A stretch of DNA of 64,000 bases from positions 90,136 to 154,135 of the forward strand of contig JADJMS010000051.1 in the NCBI GenBank assembly GCA_016709495.1, read 5' to 3'. Under the pieces are notes generated by a model. It saw only the letters and a program-made list of their open reading frames with translations. It was not told the origin of the DNA and ran no database searches. Source of the stretch: Candidatus Dechloromonas phosphorivorans (GTDB lineage Bacteria; Pseudomonadota; Gammaproteobacteria; Burkholderiales; Rhodocyclaceae). The position numbers were made by a program, and so were the translations under genes. Of this stretch, positions 28,879 through 36,940 are shown one piece after another (the stretch's first letter is position 1; every line of letters starts with the position of its first letter).

Positions 28879-29649
28879 TTAGCGAACGGCCTTGTTATCA
28901 AGGAATCCATGTTTCCGGAAAACCGACTGACCTTCTTCTGACGCGACAAAATCAATGAACTTGCGACCAAGGACAGGATTTTTCGAAAAAGATAGCTGAT
29001 TCAGAAGCAAGGCCTGTGGTTTGGCGATTTTTGGATCAAGGCTGAGCGCTTCAACGTGCGTCGCATTGTCTGGGAAGAAAGCGGTGGCACGCCAGTTTAA
29101 GGTGGCATCTGCTTCACCCCGTTTCAAGGCGAGGTTAATCGCCCGCGAGTCAGGCATCAGTGAAGCGGCTTTTGCAACAACTTTTGGATAGATGCCGACA
29201 TTGTCAAGCATTGTCTTGGTTTCCTGCCCGACACTGCCGCTCTCGGCATTGCCAATGATGACGGTAACGTCCTTGCGCAGCAATTCGTTTGCGTCGCCTT
29301 TGAGATGTTTTGGATTGCCTTTTTGCACGAAGAGCGCCATCTGGTTGTAACCAACTACTTTGTAATCACCCAACAGGCCCTCTGGGAGATGTTTGGCGCG
29401 GTAGGTAGGTTCTCCGGGCAAATAGAGGTCGCCTTGCCGGCTCTTTTTTGCACTCTGGTAGAGATCTTCTGAACCACCTTGGGAAATCGTGATGCGGATG
29501 TTTTCACGCTGCTCAAAAAGGCGCGAAAGCTCGGTAATTGGCCGCACCATGGTGATACCACAGTAAATCAGCAAGTTTTGTTCTTGGGCTTTGACTGGCA
29601 GGCAAGACAGGAGCAGAAGCAAACTGCTCAGCAGGAATTTGACGGACAT
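28879..29649 (-). CDS. Periplasmic substrate-binding protein (ModA/PstS-like), likely partner of the kinase
   Basis: 256 residues with signal peptide ending LPVKAQ. The mature start EQNLLIYCGITMVRPITELSRLFE and the later ISQGGSEDLYQSAKKSRQGDLYLPG resemble molybdate/phosphate-type binding proteins. No ABC permease or ATPase is nearby; instead a membrane hybrid kinase follows after 14 bases. I infer a ligand-binding accessory to that kinase, not a transport component. Ligand unknown, possibly an oxyanion. Confidence 0.82.
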   Translation of the reverse strand: MSVKFLLSSLLLLLSCLPVKAQEQNLLIYCGITMVRPITELSRLFEQRENIRITISQGGSEDLYQSAKKSRQGDLYLPGEPTYRAKHLPEGLLGDYKVVGYNQMALFVQKGNPKHLKGDANELLRKDVTVIIGNAESGSVGQETKTMLDNVGIYPKVVAKAASLMPDSRAINLALKRGEADATLNWRATAFFPDNATHVEALSLDPKIAKPQALLLNQLSFSKNPVLGRKFIDFVASEEGQSVFRKHGFLDNKAVR

Positions 29650-29756
29650 CGAAAACCTCGACTCGTTGATGACTCATCATTTTAATCCTTCCACCCAAAC
29701 ACTGAGGATTATCTGAAAAAGCCATATTTCCTGAACAGTTCGTTACAAATTTAACG

Positions 29757-29789
29757 AAAAATAAGCCATTTTTTGCCGTTGACCGTAAT
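29757..29789 (-). repeat. Dispersed uptake-signal-like repeat, copy 2 (intergenic)
   Basis: Minus strand: ATTACGGTCAAC, then GGC, AAAAAAT, GGCTT, ATTTTT. One mismatch in the core. Lies between the binding-protein promoter region and the 3' end of the aryl polyene operon. The rest of this 198-base gap shows nothing I can name. Confidence 0.8.
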
Positions 29790-29847
29790 ATTTTTTGGTT
29801 TTAACCCCTCATTTCTCTTTTAGTCACCCAAAAAACATGGCCCAGTC

Positions 29848-30567
29848 TCAAACCATCCCGCCGTTGATCGAAATCACCTGCCCGGAGATATAGGCGGCTT
29901 TGTCTGAAGCGAGGAAGGCGACCAGATCGGCGACTTCTTCCGGTTTGCCGGCGCGCTTCATCGGCACCAGGTTCTTGCTCGCCTCGCCATCGAAAGCGCC
30001 TTCGATCATGTCGGTGGCAATAATTCCCGGTGCCACGGCGTTAACCGTAACATTTCGGCTCGCCAGCTCCAGTGCCAGCGATTTAGTGGCCGCGTGCAAC
30101 GCCCCCTTGGCCGCCGAATAATTGACCTGGCCGCGATTGCCGGTGATGCCGGCGATGGAGGAAATGGTGATGATGCGCCCCCAGCGGGTGCGGAGCATCG
30201 GTAGGGTCAGCGGCTGGGTAACGTTGAAAAAGCCGTTGAGTGAGACATCCAGCACGCTATCCCATTGCGCACCGGACATGCCGGGGAAAACGGCGTCGTC
30301 GTGGATGCCGGCGTTGTTGACCAGAATCTGGATGGCGCCCGCTTCAACCAGGGTTTCGAGTGCGCAGGCGGTGGCGGCGCGGTCGGTGATGTCGAAGGCA
30401 ACGGCTTCAGCGCTGCCGCCATTGGCAAGAATGCTGGCGAAAACGGCCTCAGCCTTCTCGCGGCTACGATTGGCATGGACGATGACGTGATGGCCGTCAG
30501 CAGCCAAGCGCATGCAGATGGCGGCACCAATACCGCCGCTGCCGCCGGTGACGAGAGCACGTTTCAT
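29848..30567 (-). CDS. apeQ: 3-ketoacyl-ACP reductase of the aryl polyene cluster (ApeQ)
   Basis: 239-residue FabG-type short-chain dehydrogenase. Cofactor motif TGGSGGIGAAI at the N-terminus, NNAG, catalytic Ser in ISSIAG and YSAAK, plus the C-terminal YISGQVISINGGMV. Reduces the beta-keto group in each polyene elongation cycle (role inferred from cluster). Last gene of the operon, overlapping the dehydratase gene by four bases. Confidence 0.92.
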   Translation of the reverse strand: MKRALVTGGSGGIGAAICMRLAADGHHVIVHANRSREKAEAVFASILANGGSAEAVAFDITDRAATACALETLVEAGAIQILVNNAGIHDDAVFPGMSGAQWDSVLDVSLNGFFNVTQPLTLPMLRTRWGRIITISSIAGITGNRGQVNYSAAKGALHAATKSLALELASRNVTVNAVAPGIIATDMIEGAFDGEASKNLVPMKRAGKPEEVADLVAFLASDKAAYISGQVISINGGMV

Positions 30568-31013
30568 ATCGGTGACTCCTTGAGGGCAGAGGCGTCGAGC
30601 ACGACGGCGGCGCGGCCTTCGAGCAGGCAGCGCTCAGCGTGGCTGACGGCAAACTGGTAGAGGATATTGTTGGCGTCGTCGGACAAGCGTTCAGCCTGCA
30701 CCTTGAGTTCGCCAAGTAGATCGTCAAGCCGGGCGACATGCAGTTGAACGCTGCGCACGCTGGTCAGGTAACCCTGACGTGGCTGCTCGCTTGTATTGGC
30801 GAGTAGGGCGCCGTGGACCGCCATGGCCTGGGCGGCGTATTCGATACCGTTGGCAGCGCCGAGACGACCGGCGGCGCGCAGGGGATTGTTCGGTTGAGTG
30901 TGGCTGATGGCTCGGCAGGTGATGCTTGATTCCGACCATTCCAACACGGCATCCAGCAGGCACATGTCGCCCTGATGCGGAATGTGGGCGGCGATCCAGG
31001 TGTGGTCTAGCAC
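30564..31013 (-). CDS. apeP: Hotdog 3-hydroxyacyl-ACP dehydratase (ApeP-like)
   Basis: 149 residues. The start AAHIPHQGDMCLLDAVLEW carries the catalytic His region of the FabZ/FabA-like thioester dehydratases found in aryl polyene clusters; GIEYAAQAMAVHGALL is the central helix. With ApeI it would remove water to make trans double bonds. Overlaps its upstream and downstream genes, so tightly coupled. Confidence 0.88.
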   Translation of the reverse strand: MLDHTWIAAHIPHQGDMCLLDAVLEWSESSITCRAISHTQPNNPLRAAGRLGAANGIEYAAQAMAVHGALLANTSEQPRQGYLTSVRSVQLHVARLDDLLGELKVQAERLSDDANNILYQFAVSHAERCLLEGRAAVVLDASALKESPI

Positions 31014-31810
31014 AGTTTGAGATCAATGCTGAGCTGCATCGGCGCCAGATAATCGAGGCAAACCGTGCCTGATTCGCCCTTGGCCAGCATTTGCAGCAGC
31101 GGCAATACGCGCAGGGCGGGAATGGCGGTGCGCAGATTTTCCAAATCAGGGTCAGCCATTTTTTGAGCCTTTTCGGCAGTCGACCGTAACGTAAGCTGCG
31201 CCAATGAGTGGGCGGTCATTTGCGGCGTCAGGAGCAGGGCGACGCCGGCACAATCCGGGGTATCGCGTTTGCTGTGTAGCGGTTCCGGGTATTCGCTGTC
31301 GTAAGCGATGAGCAGGGTCGGCTGGGTATCAACCACCACCTGCCCAAGCGCATCAAACAGGCCGGCACCAAAGCTGGCGTCGTAGGCGCAAAGCACCTGA
31401 CAGGGTGCCATCGACTTGGTGGCAATACCCCAGTAACCAGCGGCGGCGTTGTGCACCGAGTTGTGGAAACGGGTTGGCGAAATCAGGCGGTCATCGGTGG
31501 CCAGCTGTTCGCACAAGGCATGACAGTTGTGACCATCGGCGCCGGAGGCGGTGAATACGGTGGCCAACTGGCTGACATCGGCCGCGGCATGGACCGCGGC
31601 TTCCAGCCCGATAGCCAGAGTAAGTTTGACGATACGGCTGGCGCGGCGGCGCTCGGCGGCCGGCAGAATGCTGGGGGCCGGCAAGAGAGATGGGGCGGCG
31701 ACATAGGCTGCTTCGCCGCGCAACACAGCACAGGTGGCAGGCCAGTCGTTGAGGCCGGGTGCGATAAAGCCGATGCCCTCAATCCAGGCCATGAGCGGGG
31801 TCTGGATCAT
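31007..31810 (-). CDS. Ketosynthase-like chain length factor of the aryl polyene cluster
   Basis: 267 residues from ATG 31810 (ATGA overlap with the ketosynthase). Matches the short beta-ketoacyl-synthase-like family (Ketoacyl-synt_2 type) of aryl polyene clusters. FHNSVHNAAAGYWGIATKS is the characteristic block. No nucleophile Cys motif of the ACSS type, consistent with a chain length factor that pairs with the adjacent ketosynthase. One dispersed repeat copy lies inside, at 31155-31190, encoding part of TLRSTAEKAQKMADPD. Confidence 0.85.
   Translation of the reverse strand: MIQTPLMAWIEGIGFIAPGLNDWPATCAVLRGEAAYVAAPSLLPAPSILPAAERRRASRIVKLTLAIGLEAAVHAAADVSQLATVFTASGADGHNCHALCEQLATDDRLISPTRFHNSVHNAAAGYWGIATKSMAPCQVLCAYDASFGAGLFDALGQVVVDTQPTLLIAYDSEYPEPLHSKRDTPDCAGVALLLTPQMTAHSLAQLTLRSTAEKAQKMADPDLENLRTAIPALRVLPLLQMLAKGESGTVCLDYLAPMQLSIDLKLC
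31155..31190 (-). repeat. Dispersed repeat, copy 3 (inside the chain length factor gene)
   Basis: Minus strand: GTTACGGTCGAC exact core (31179-31190), then TGCC, GAAAAGGC, TCAAAAAAT, GGC. In the coding strand it is read as LRSTAEKAQKM, a different frame from other copies. Confidence 0.85.
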
Positions 31811-33021
31811 GGCGTCACTCCCAGAACAAGGCTGCAATTGCTGCCGCCGAAGCCGAAGGAATTACTCAGCGCATGGCGCACTTTGCCGCTGCGGCTGATC
31901 AGTTGATAGTTGAGCGGGATCGCCGGATCTCTTGTTTTGGTATGCGGGCTGCCGGGCAACAGATCGTTGGTCATTGCCAGTGCGCAAATCACCGCTTCAA
32001 CCGCACCCGCCGCACCCAGCGTATGGCCGGTGGCGCCCTTGGTTGAACTGCAAGGCACCTGATCGCCGAACAGCGCAACGACGGCCTTGCCTTCAGCCGC
32101 ATCATTGGCTGGCGTGGCGGTGCCATGCAGGTTGATGTAGTCGATTGCCGAGGCCGGCAAACCAGCAGAGCGCAAGGCAGCCTCCATCGCCAACCTGGCA
32201 CCAAGGCCTTCGGGGTGCGGCGAGGACATGTGGTAGGCATCGCTCGATTCACCGACGCCGAGCAGCAGAACGGAACCGCTCGACGGCTGGGCCGGTACCC
32301 GTTCAAGCAGGGCAAAGGCGGCCCCTTCGCCGACCGAAATGCCATTTCGTGCCATATCGTATGGGCGGCAGGGTTCGGGCGAGGTCAGTTGCAGCGAGGC
32401 AAAGCCGTAAAGCGTGGTCAGGCACAGCGTATCGACACCACCAACGATCGCTGCGTCGATGGTGCCGCAGGCCAATTGGCGCGCAGCGGCGGCAAAGACT
32501 TTGGCGCTCGATGAGCAAGCGGTGGAAACCGCCATCGCCGGGCCTTCCAGACCAAAATATTCGCGAGCGAATTCGGCCAGCGAGAAGGAGTTGTGGGTAC
32601 TGCGGTAAATGAAGTCTTCCGGCAAAGCGCCAGTGACCGGATCGCAGCGGCGGTAAGCCAGCTCGGTTTGCAGAATACCGGCGGTACTGGTCCCGAGAAA
32701 TACACCGACGCGGCTTTTGCCGTAGCGGGCGATGGCTTCCCGGACACGTTCAGCAAAACCATCTGCTTCAAGGCCAAGCTGGACCAGGCGGTTGTTGCGA
32801 CAATCGAAGCGAATCAAATTTTTTGGCAGTTTTTGGGCGTCGACCGCAACCACTTCGCCAATCCAGGTATCGAGCGTCACGGTTTCAAAAACACAGGGTT
32901 TGAGTCCGCTGCGGTTGTCGCGCAAGCCAGCCAGCGTGGCTTCGAGCCCGCTGCCGAGACAGGTAGTGGCGGTATAGCTGGAAAGGAGCAGCGGGGTCAC
33001 GGCGGGCCTCGAATTCATCAA
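31807..33021 (-). CDS. Beta-ketoacyl synthase of the aryl polyene cluster
   Basis: 404-residue FabF-like ketosynthase. Catalytic Cys in VSTACSSSAK, first His in NLHGTATPANDAAEG, second His in STKGATGHTLGAAG. Likely forms a heterodimer with the chain length factor encoded next. Carries a dispersed repeat copy at 32816-32850, encoding VVAVDAQKLPKNL, near residue 55-70 where ketosynthases tolerate variation. Confidence 0.92.
   Translation of the reverse strand: MMNSRPAVTPLLLSSYTATTCLGSGLEATLAGLRDNRSGLKPCVFETVTLDTWIGEVVAVDAQKLPKNLIRFDCRNNRLVQLGLEADGFAERVREAIARYGKSRVGVFLGTSTAGILQTELAYRRCDPVTGALPEDFIYRSTHNSFSLAEFAREYFGLEGPAMAVSTACSSSAKVFAAAARQLACGTIDAAIVGGVDTLCLTTLYGFASLQLTSPEPCRPYDMARNGISVGEGAAFALLERVPAQPSSGSVLLLGVGESSDAYHMSSPHPEGLGARLAMEAALRSAGLPASAIDYINLHGTATPANDAAEGKAVVALFGDQVPCSSTKGATGHTLGAAGAVEAVICALAMTNDLLPGSPHTKTRDPAIPLNYQLISRSGKVRHALSNSFGFGGSNCSLVLGVTP
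32816..32850 (-). repeat. Dispersed repeat, copy 4 (inside the ketosynthase gene)
   Basis: Minus strand: GTTGCGGTCGAC (one mismatch), then GCCC, AAAAACT, GCC, AAAAAATTT. Read as V-A-V-D in the coding strand, the same frame as copies 5 to 8. Confidence 0.8.
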
Positions 33022-33047
33022 GCGACCATTTTAACCGGATGAATCGG

Positions 33048-34213
33048 CTAGGTGCTGCCTTCGCCCCGCGTCAAACAGGTGCGATAACGGCCTTCGACAC
33101 GCCGGGCAAACCATTCCGTGGTCAGTTTGCGTGAAATTTTTGGGCTTTTCAGGTCAATTTGCGGCATTGCCTGGCGCGGCAAAGGCTGGCCGGCATTCTT
33201 GTCGGCCAAGGCAAAAAGCCGGACGAACAAAGGACTTTGGCCAAAGCTGGCCGATTTTTCGAGTAGCAGGTCGCGGCGGATTTCGCTGTTGCTCAGGCGT
33301 AACTGCGGCGACAGGCTGCGCAAGGCAGCTTCAACCGAACTGGGCTGCTCAATGGCTTTGCCGCCTTGATAACGCAACAAATCGCCATCAAGCACCTGCG
33401 TTTTTCCGCTCACTTTGGCGAGCGCCGACTGAAAAGCGGCATTGCGGCTGCTGTAACGCCCGGCATTGAAGTCGGCAAAACGATAAACCACATCGTCGTA
33501 GGGCGCCGGGTAATCGAGCAATATCGCGCTGCCAAAATAAAGGCCGCCGCGCCGGGTAAAGACTTCGTCGCGGATCGTCCCATTCAACGGAAAGGGATAG
33601 GGCTTCTCGCGGCTGAACTGCTCGGCGAATTCAATGCTGACCTGCATCGAGCCACCGGTGCGCACCGGGTTGTATCCGGCAAACAACTGTTTACCAGCAG
33701 GCAGTTCTGCAATCATGTCTTCGAACAGGGCGTTGAGCTGTTTCTCTGTTTTCAGGGCAGCAATACGCTGGTTATAACTACGCCCGTCCGGCGAACTTTT
33801 GATCATCGCCGCCGAAATCAGCAGTTTGGGTATCCCGTACTTATTGCCGCGATGCTCCAGTTCACGCCAGACGATGTCAGGCAAACCGGGAACCACTGGG
33901 TCGGCCTGAAAGCTCGACTCCTGTTCGATGACGGCAATCGCTGCACAGTAAATTTGCGGGACATGCGGAAAGCCCGGATGGGTGAATGCCGTCTGCAGAT
34001 CGTTGGCCCAGCCAGCACGATCCTTGACGTTGGCGGAATCAGTCGGGCAACCATGGCGCGGATGTCGCGCTCGGTCAGCGGTGCTGGCTCGGGAGCTTTA
34101 TCCGGTGATGTTTTCAGATCAGGCGGCAAACCGCCGGATGAAACCGGGCCACCGGTTGTCGAACAGCCCGCCAGCACAGAACTGATTAAGAGGAGTGCGG
34201 CAAGCGTCTTCAC
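33048..34213 (-). CDS. DUF1615 lipoprotein with a lysozyme-like signature, one frame break
   Basis: MKTLAALLLISSVLAGCSTT is a lipoprotein signal with Cys17. After one indel near 34040 (RLIPP, then ANVKDRAGWANDLQTAF) the frame runs to the end, giving about 387 residues. I recognise it as DUF1615. The block AAIAVIEQESSFQADP resembles the catalytic Glu region of lytic transglycosylases (I-x-x-E-S-x-F), and the later VRTGGSMQVSIEFAEQ could match their GLMQ region. A peptidoglycan-cleaving or peptidoglycan-binding role is inference. Sits inside the aryl polyene operon between the ketosynthase and a membrane methyltransferase. Confidence 0.82.
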
Positions 34214-34216
34214 CGG

Positions 34217-34777
34217 CTAATAAACATGGGGAATGAAGCCCCGCGTTTTTTGCATGTAGGCGGCGTAGGCTTCGCCGAAATAGACCAGACATTCTCTTTC
34301 ATCACTTTTTGCAGTGAGCAGCAAAAACATCGTGGTCAGCCCGACAACGACCGTTCCCGGCAAGCTTGGGGCCTGAAAATAGGCGCCCCAGGCCAAGGAC
34401 AGCAGCGAGGCATACATGGGGTGGCGAATGTGCTTGAAGATGCCGGTGGTGACCAGCGTCGTGGTTTTCTCAAACTCGTAAAGCGCACCATCCTGCCGTT
34501 CCGTGCTGGCCAAACCCTGATCACGCAAGGCGCGATGGCCGCGAATGACCAGATAGATACTGAGCGACATCAGCAACCATGAGGCCATCTGGTGTGGCGA
34601 AAAAGGTTGCTCGCCCCAGGGCTGACGATTGAGCACGACAAGGGCAAGAATGCCCTCCCAGGCGAAAAAACGGTAAAAGCCATGCCCGCCCGGATGACGC
34701 AAAGCCTTGCGCGACAACCAGAGAAGAACGGCGGTGCCAGGCAGCAGGATAAGCAGGTCAATCAACAAGGAATTCAC
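34217..34777 (-). CDS. ICMT/PEMT-family membrane methyltransferase
   Basis: 186 residues from GTG 34777, which overlaps the upstream stop as GTGA; a TTG at 34792 is an alternative. Four to five hydrophobic segments. The C-terminal SAM-binding blocks GIFKHIRHPMYASLL and SDERECLVYFGEAYAAYMQKTRGFIP are those of isoprenylcysteine carboxyl methyltransferase-like and phospholipid methyltransferases. Could methylate a carboxyl or phenol group of the pigment or its lipid (inference). Confidence 0.83.
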   Translation of the reverse strand: MNSLLIDLLILLPGTAVLLWLSRKALRHPGGHGFYRFFAWEGILALVVLNRQPWGEQPFSPHQMASWLLMSLSIYLVIRGHRALRDQGLASTERQDGALYEFEKTTTLVTTGIFKHIRHPMYASLLSLAWGAYFQAPSLPGTVVVGLTTMFLLLTAKSDERECLVYFGEAYAAYMQKTRGFIPHVY

Positions 34778-35494
34778 AGCGGTACCCGACAAATCAGCAT
34801 GACGTTGGCGAAGGGTTTGCCTTCACTCATCGGCATGGTTTCAACCTTGAAGCCGATGTTTTTGAGCAGGTCGATCCATTCCGCCAACTGCCGGCTGTAA
34901 AGCGTCGGCAAACGATGGCCACGAATGAAGGTCACAGCATGATCGACCCAGTTGCAGATGTGGTACGGCAGGCCGGCGCCGGCATCGCCAACGCGGGTAA
35001 GGAAAAGGCCGCCGGGGGGCAGGGCGGCGTAGATGCGCTTGAGCACATCTTTCTGGCGCAGGTGATCAATATAGTGCAGCGCATCAAGGATGGTGACGAC
35101 ATCGGCCTGACCATAATCCACCTTGCACATGTCACCCTGACGAATATCAACCAGCGGATGATCCTTACCGAAAGCTTTAGCGGCGCGGTCGACATCTTTT
35201 TGCATTAACTCGAAACCGCGCAGGCTGAGCGGTTTCGGTGGCGTTGACCAATCATTCGGCCAGTTGCCATTTTCGTAGATATTGCGCCGCGAGCAACCAG
35301 GCAAACAGACTGCCCTGGCCACAGCCAAGGTCAAGGAAATGCGCTTTGGTCGGGAAGATGCCGCGCTTGAGCAACTCGCGGAAAATGCAGTCGGAAGATA
35401 GTTTGCCGCGCGCGTAGTGATAGGCAAAGTGACCGCCGGAGCGGAATGGACGACTGGCGTCATCAAGCAGGGTTTGCAGGAAGCGGGAGGTCAT
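34774..35494 (-). CDS. Class I SAM-dependent methyltransferase of the aryl polyene operon, one frame break
   Basis: N-terminal part MTSRFLQTLLDDASRPFRSGGHF with SAM motif I AHFLDLGCGQGSLFAWLL ends out of frame near 35280. The rest (YENGNWPNDWSTPPKPLSLRGFELMQKDVDRAAKAFG onward) is one frame over and runs to 34774; VDIRQGDMCKVD and VVTILDALHYIDHL are motifs II and IV. About 240 residues after repair. Likely methylates the aryl head group, as related methyltransferases do in aryl polyene pathways (inference). Confidence 0.82.
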
Positions 35495-36291
35495 GTCAGG
35501 GCAGCAGGAAGCGTGACGGGATTAAGGCGAAGTTCGCTGATTTTTTGTAGCAGGCGCGGCAGGACAGCAAGGATAACCGGCTCGCCGCTCGGCGTGCGGG
35601 CGGAATGACCATCGTGCAAGAGCAGGATGTCGCCGGGCGCAAGGTTTTCAACCAGCCGGTCGTAAATACGCTGCACATCGCCTTCGTAGGTATCGTAGGG
35701 GCGGCGTGTCCATGAAGCCAGCTTCAGATCGAGGCGGGAAAGGACCGGGTCGAGCATGGGGTTGCGTAAGCCAGCGGTTGGCCGAAAGAACTGTGGCGGT
35801 CGACCAGCAATTTGACTTATTTTTTGCTGGGCGGCGCTAATGTCGGCTTTCATGCGGCCAGGGCCAAAGGCGGCAAAGAGCCAGGAGTGCGAATTACCGT
35901 GGTTTTCAACGCTATGGCCGCGTGCGACGATTTCACGACAAAGCGCCGGATACTGATCGACACATCGACCAATGCAAAAAAAACTGGCTTTGACACCCGC
36001 CGCATCCAGCAGATCCAGCACGCGGGGTGTGACTTCGGGGTCGGGTCCGTCATCGATGGTCAGGATAATTTCTCGACGAGCAATGGCAGCGGGCGTCAGG
36101 CGATTCAGATTGGCACCAAGAACCGTTGAACGCGGCAGGAGGCCGGCAACCGTGAGCATAATTTGATTTATCACCACCGCCCCCAACGCCAATGGCCAGG
36201 CCGCCGGCGCAACAAGCAAGCCGATACCAGATGCCGCGTGGATGGCAATCGAGAACTTGATGAAGGGCGTTGGTTTCCAAGGGTGCGGCAT
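35491..36291 (-). CDS. NodB-type polysaccharide deacetylase with N-terminal membrane anchor
   Basis: 266 residues from ATG 36291, one base after the hydrolase stop; longer frames lie inside the hydrolase gene. Two hydrophobic segments within residues 10-50. The NodB domain keeps the metal set: Asp-Asp in LTIDDGPDPEVT, His pair in ENHGNSHSWL, RPT in FFRPTAGLRNP, and LLLHDGH near the end. Would remove an N- or O-acyl group from a sugar or lipid at the membrane. Such a gene is not part of the minimal aryl polyene set; it may trim the glycolipid carrier (inference). Confidence 0.85.
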   Translation of the reverse strand: MPHPWKPTPFIKFSIAIHAASGIGLLVAPAAWPLALGAVVINQIMLTVAGLLPRSTVLGANLNRLTPAAIARREIILTIDDGPDPEVTPRVLDLLDAAGVKASFFCIGRCVDQYPALCREIVARGHSVENHGNSHSWLFAAFGPGRMKADISAAQQKISQIAGRPPQFFRPTAGLRNPMLDPVLSRLDLKLASWTRRPYDTYEGDVQRIYDRLVENLAPGDILLLHDGHSARTPSGEPVILAVLPRLLQKISELRLNPVTLPAALT

Positions 36292-36292
36292 G

Positions 36293-36940
36293 TCAGGCTG
36301 AAAGATATCCGCTGTCGAGAAAATGTTCCCACAAAATTTGCCAGACCGGCCATTCATGCCCACCAGGAATGGCATGGCGCGAGGCCGAAGGGAAGCATTC
36401 GGCAATCTGTTGCATGCCGCTGGCGAAGCGATCTTGACTGCCGTAACCGACGAAAACCGGAAATTCCGGTGGGGGATTTTGCAGCCATTGCCAGGCGCGA
36501 AATTCGGGATCGTTGAGTTCTTCCTGTGTGGCTTGCCATTGCTTCATGCCGCCAGCACGGGCAATTGCATTGGTCGTCAGACGGCTACCCGGATAGGGTG
36601 CAAGCAAGCAAAGACCATCGACCTGATTGGGCGTATCGGCATTGTGGCAAAGCGCCAGCAAGCCACCGAGCGAGATGCCGCCCAGCCAGATTTTCGTATA
36701 GCCCTGAGCCCGTGCTGGTTCAATGATTTCAGCCTGCAGGGCTGGCAAGGCGGAACCGTCAGAAATCCGGCTTAAATCGAGGTCGACCGTAACAACATCC
36801 AGCGCCAGCTTGCGTTGGCTAACAGCGGCAAAAAATCCTGATTTTTCATAATCTTCTGGTGTCATATAGGCACCTGGTAGCAGGATGATCAGGGTCGAGG
36901 CGCCAACCGACTGGCGCAGAGTACGTAGTGGTTGGCTCAT
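36293..36940 (-). CDS. Alpha/beta hydrolase of the aryl polyene operon
   Basis: 215 residues, cytoplasmic. Nucleophile elbow LGGISLGGLLAL, Asp in VGYGSQDRFA, His in IPGGHEWPVW. Overlaps the exporter gene by four bases. The canonical aryl polyene cluster has a hotdog thioesterase (ApeK) near this position, and none is seen here, so this hydrolase may take over chain release or ester hydrolysis (inference). Repeat copy 5 encodes part of DVVTVDLDLSRIS. Confidence 0.82.
   Translation of the reverse strand: MSQPLRTLRQSVGASTLIILLPGAYMTPEDYEKSGFFAAVSQRKLALDVVTVDLDLSRISDGSALPALQAEIIEPARAQGYTKIWLGGISLGGLLALCHNADTPNQVDGLCLLAPYPGSRLTTNAIARAGGMKQWQATQEELNDPEFRAWQWLQNPPPEFPVFVGYGSQDRFASGMQQIAECFPSASRHAIPGGHEWPVWQILWEHFLDSGYLSA
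36761..36794 (-). repeat. Dispersed repeat, copy 5 (inside the hydrolase gene)
   Basis: Minus strand: TGTTACGGTCGAC exact core (36782-36793), then CTCG, ATTTAA, GCCGG, ATTTCT. The AT tracts are less pure than in intergenic copies. Read as V-T-V-D. Confidence 0.75.
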
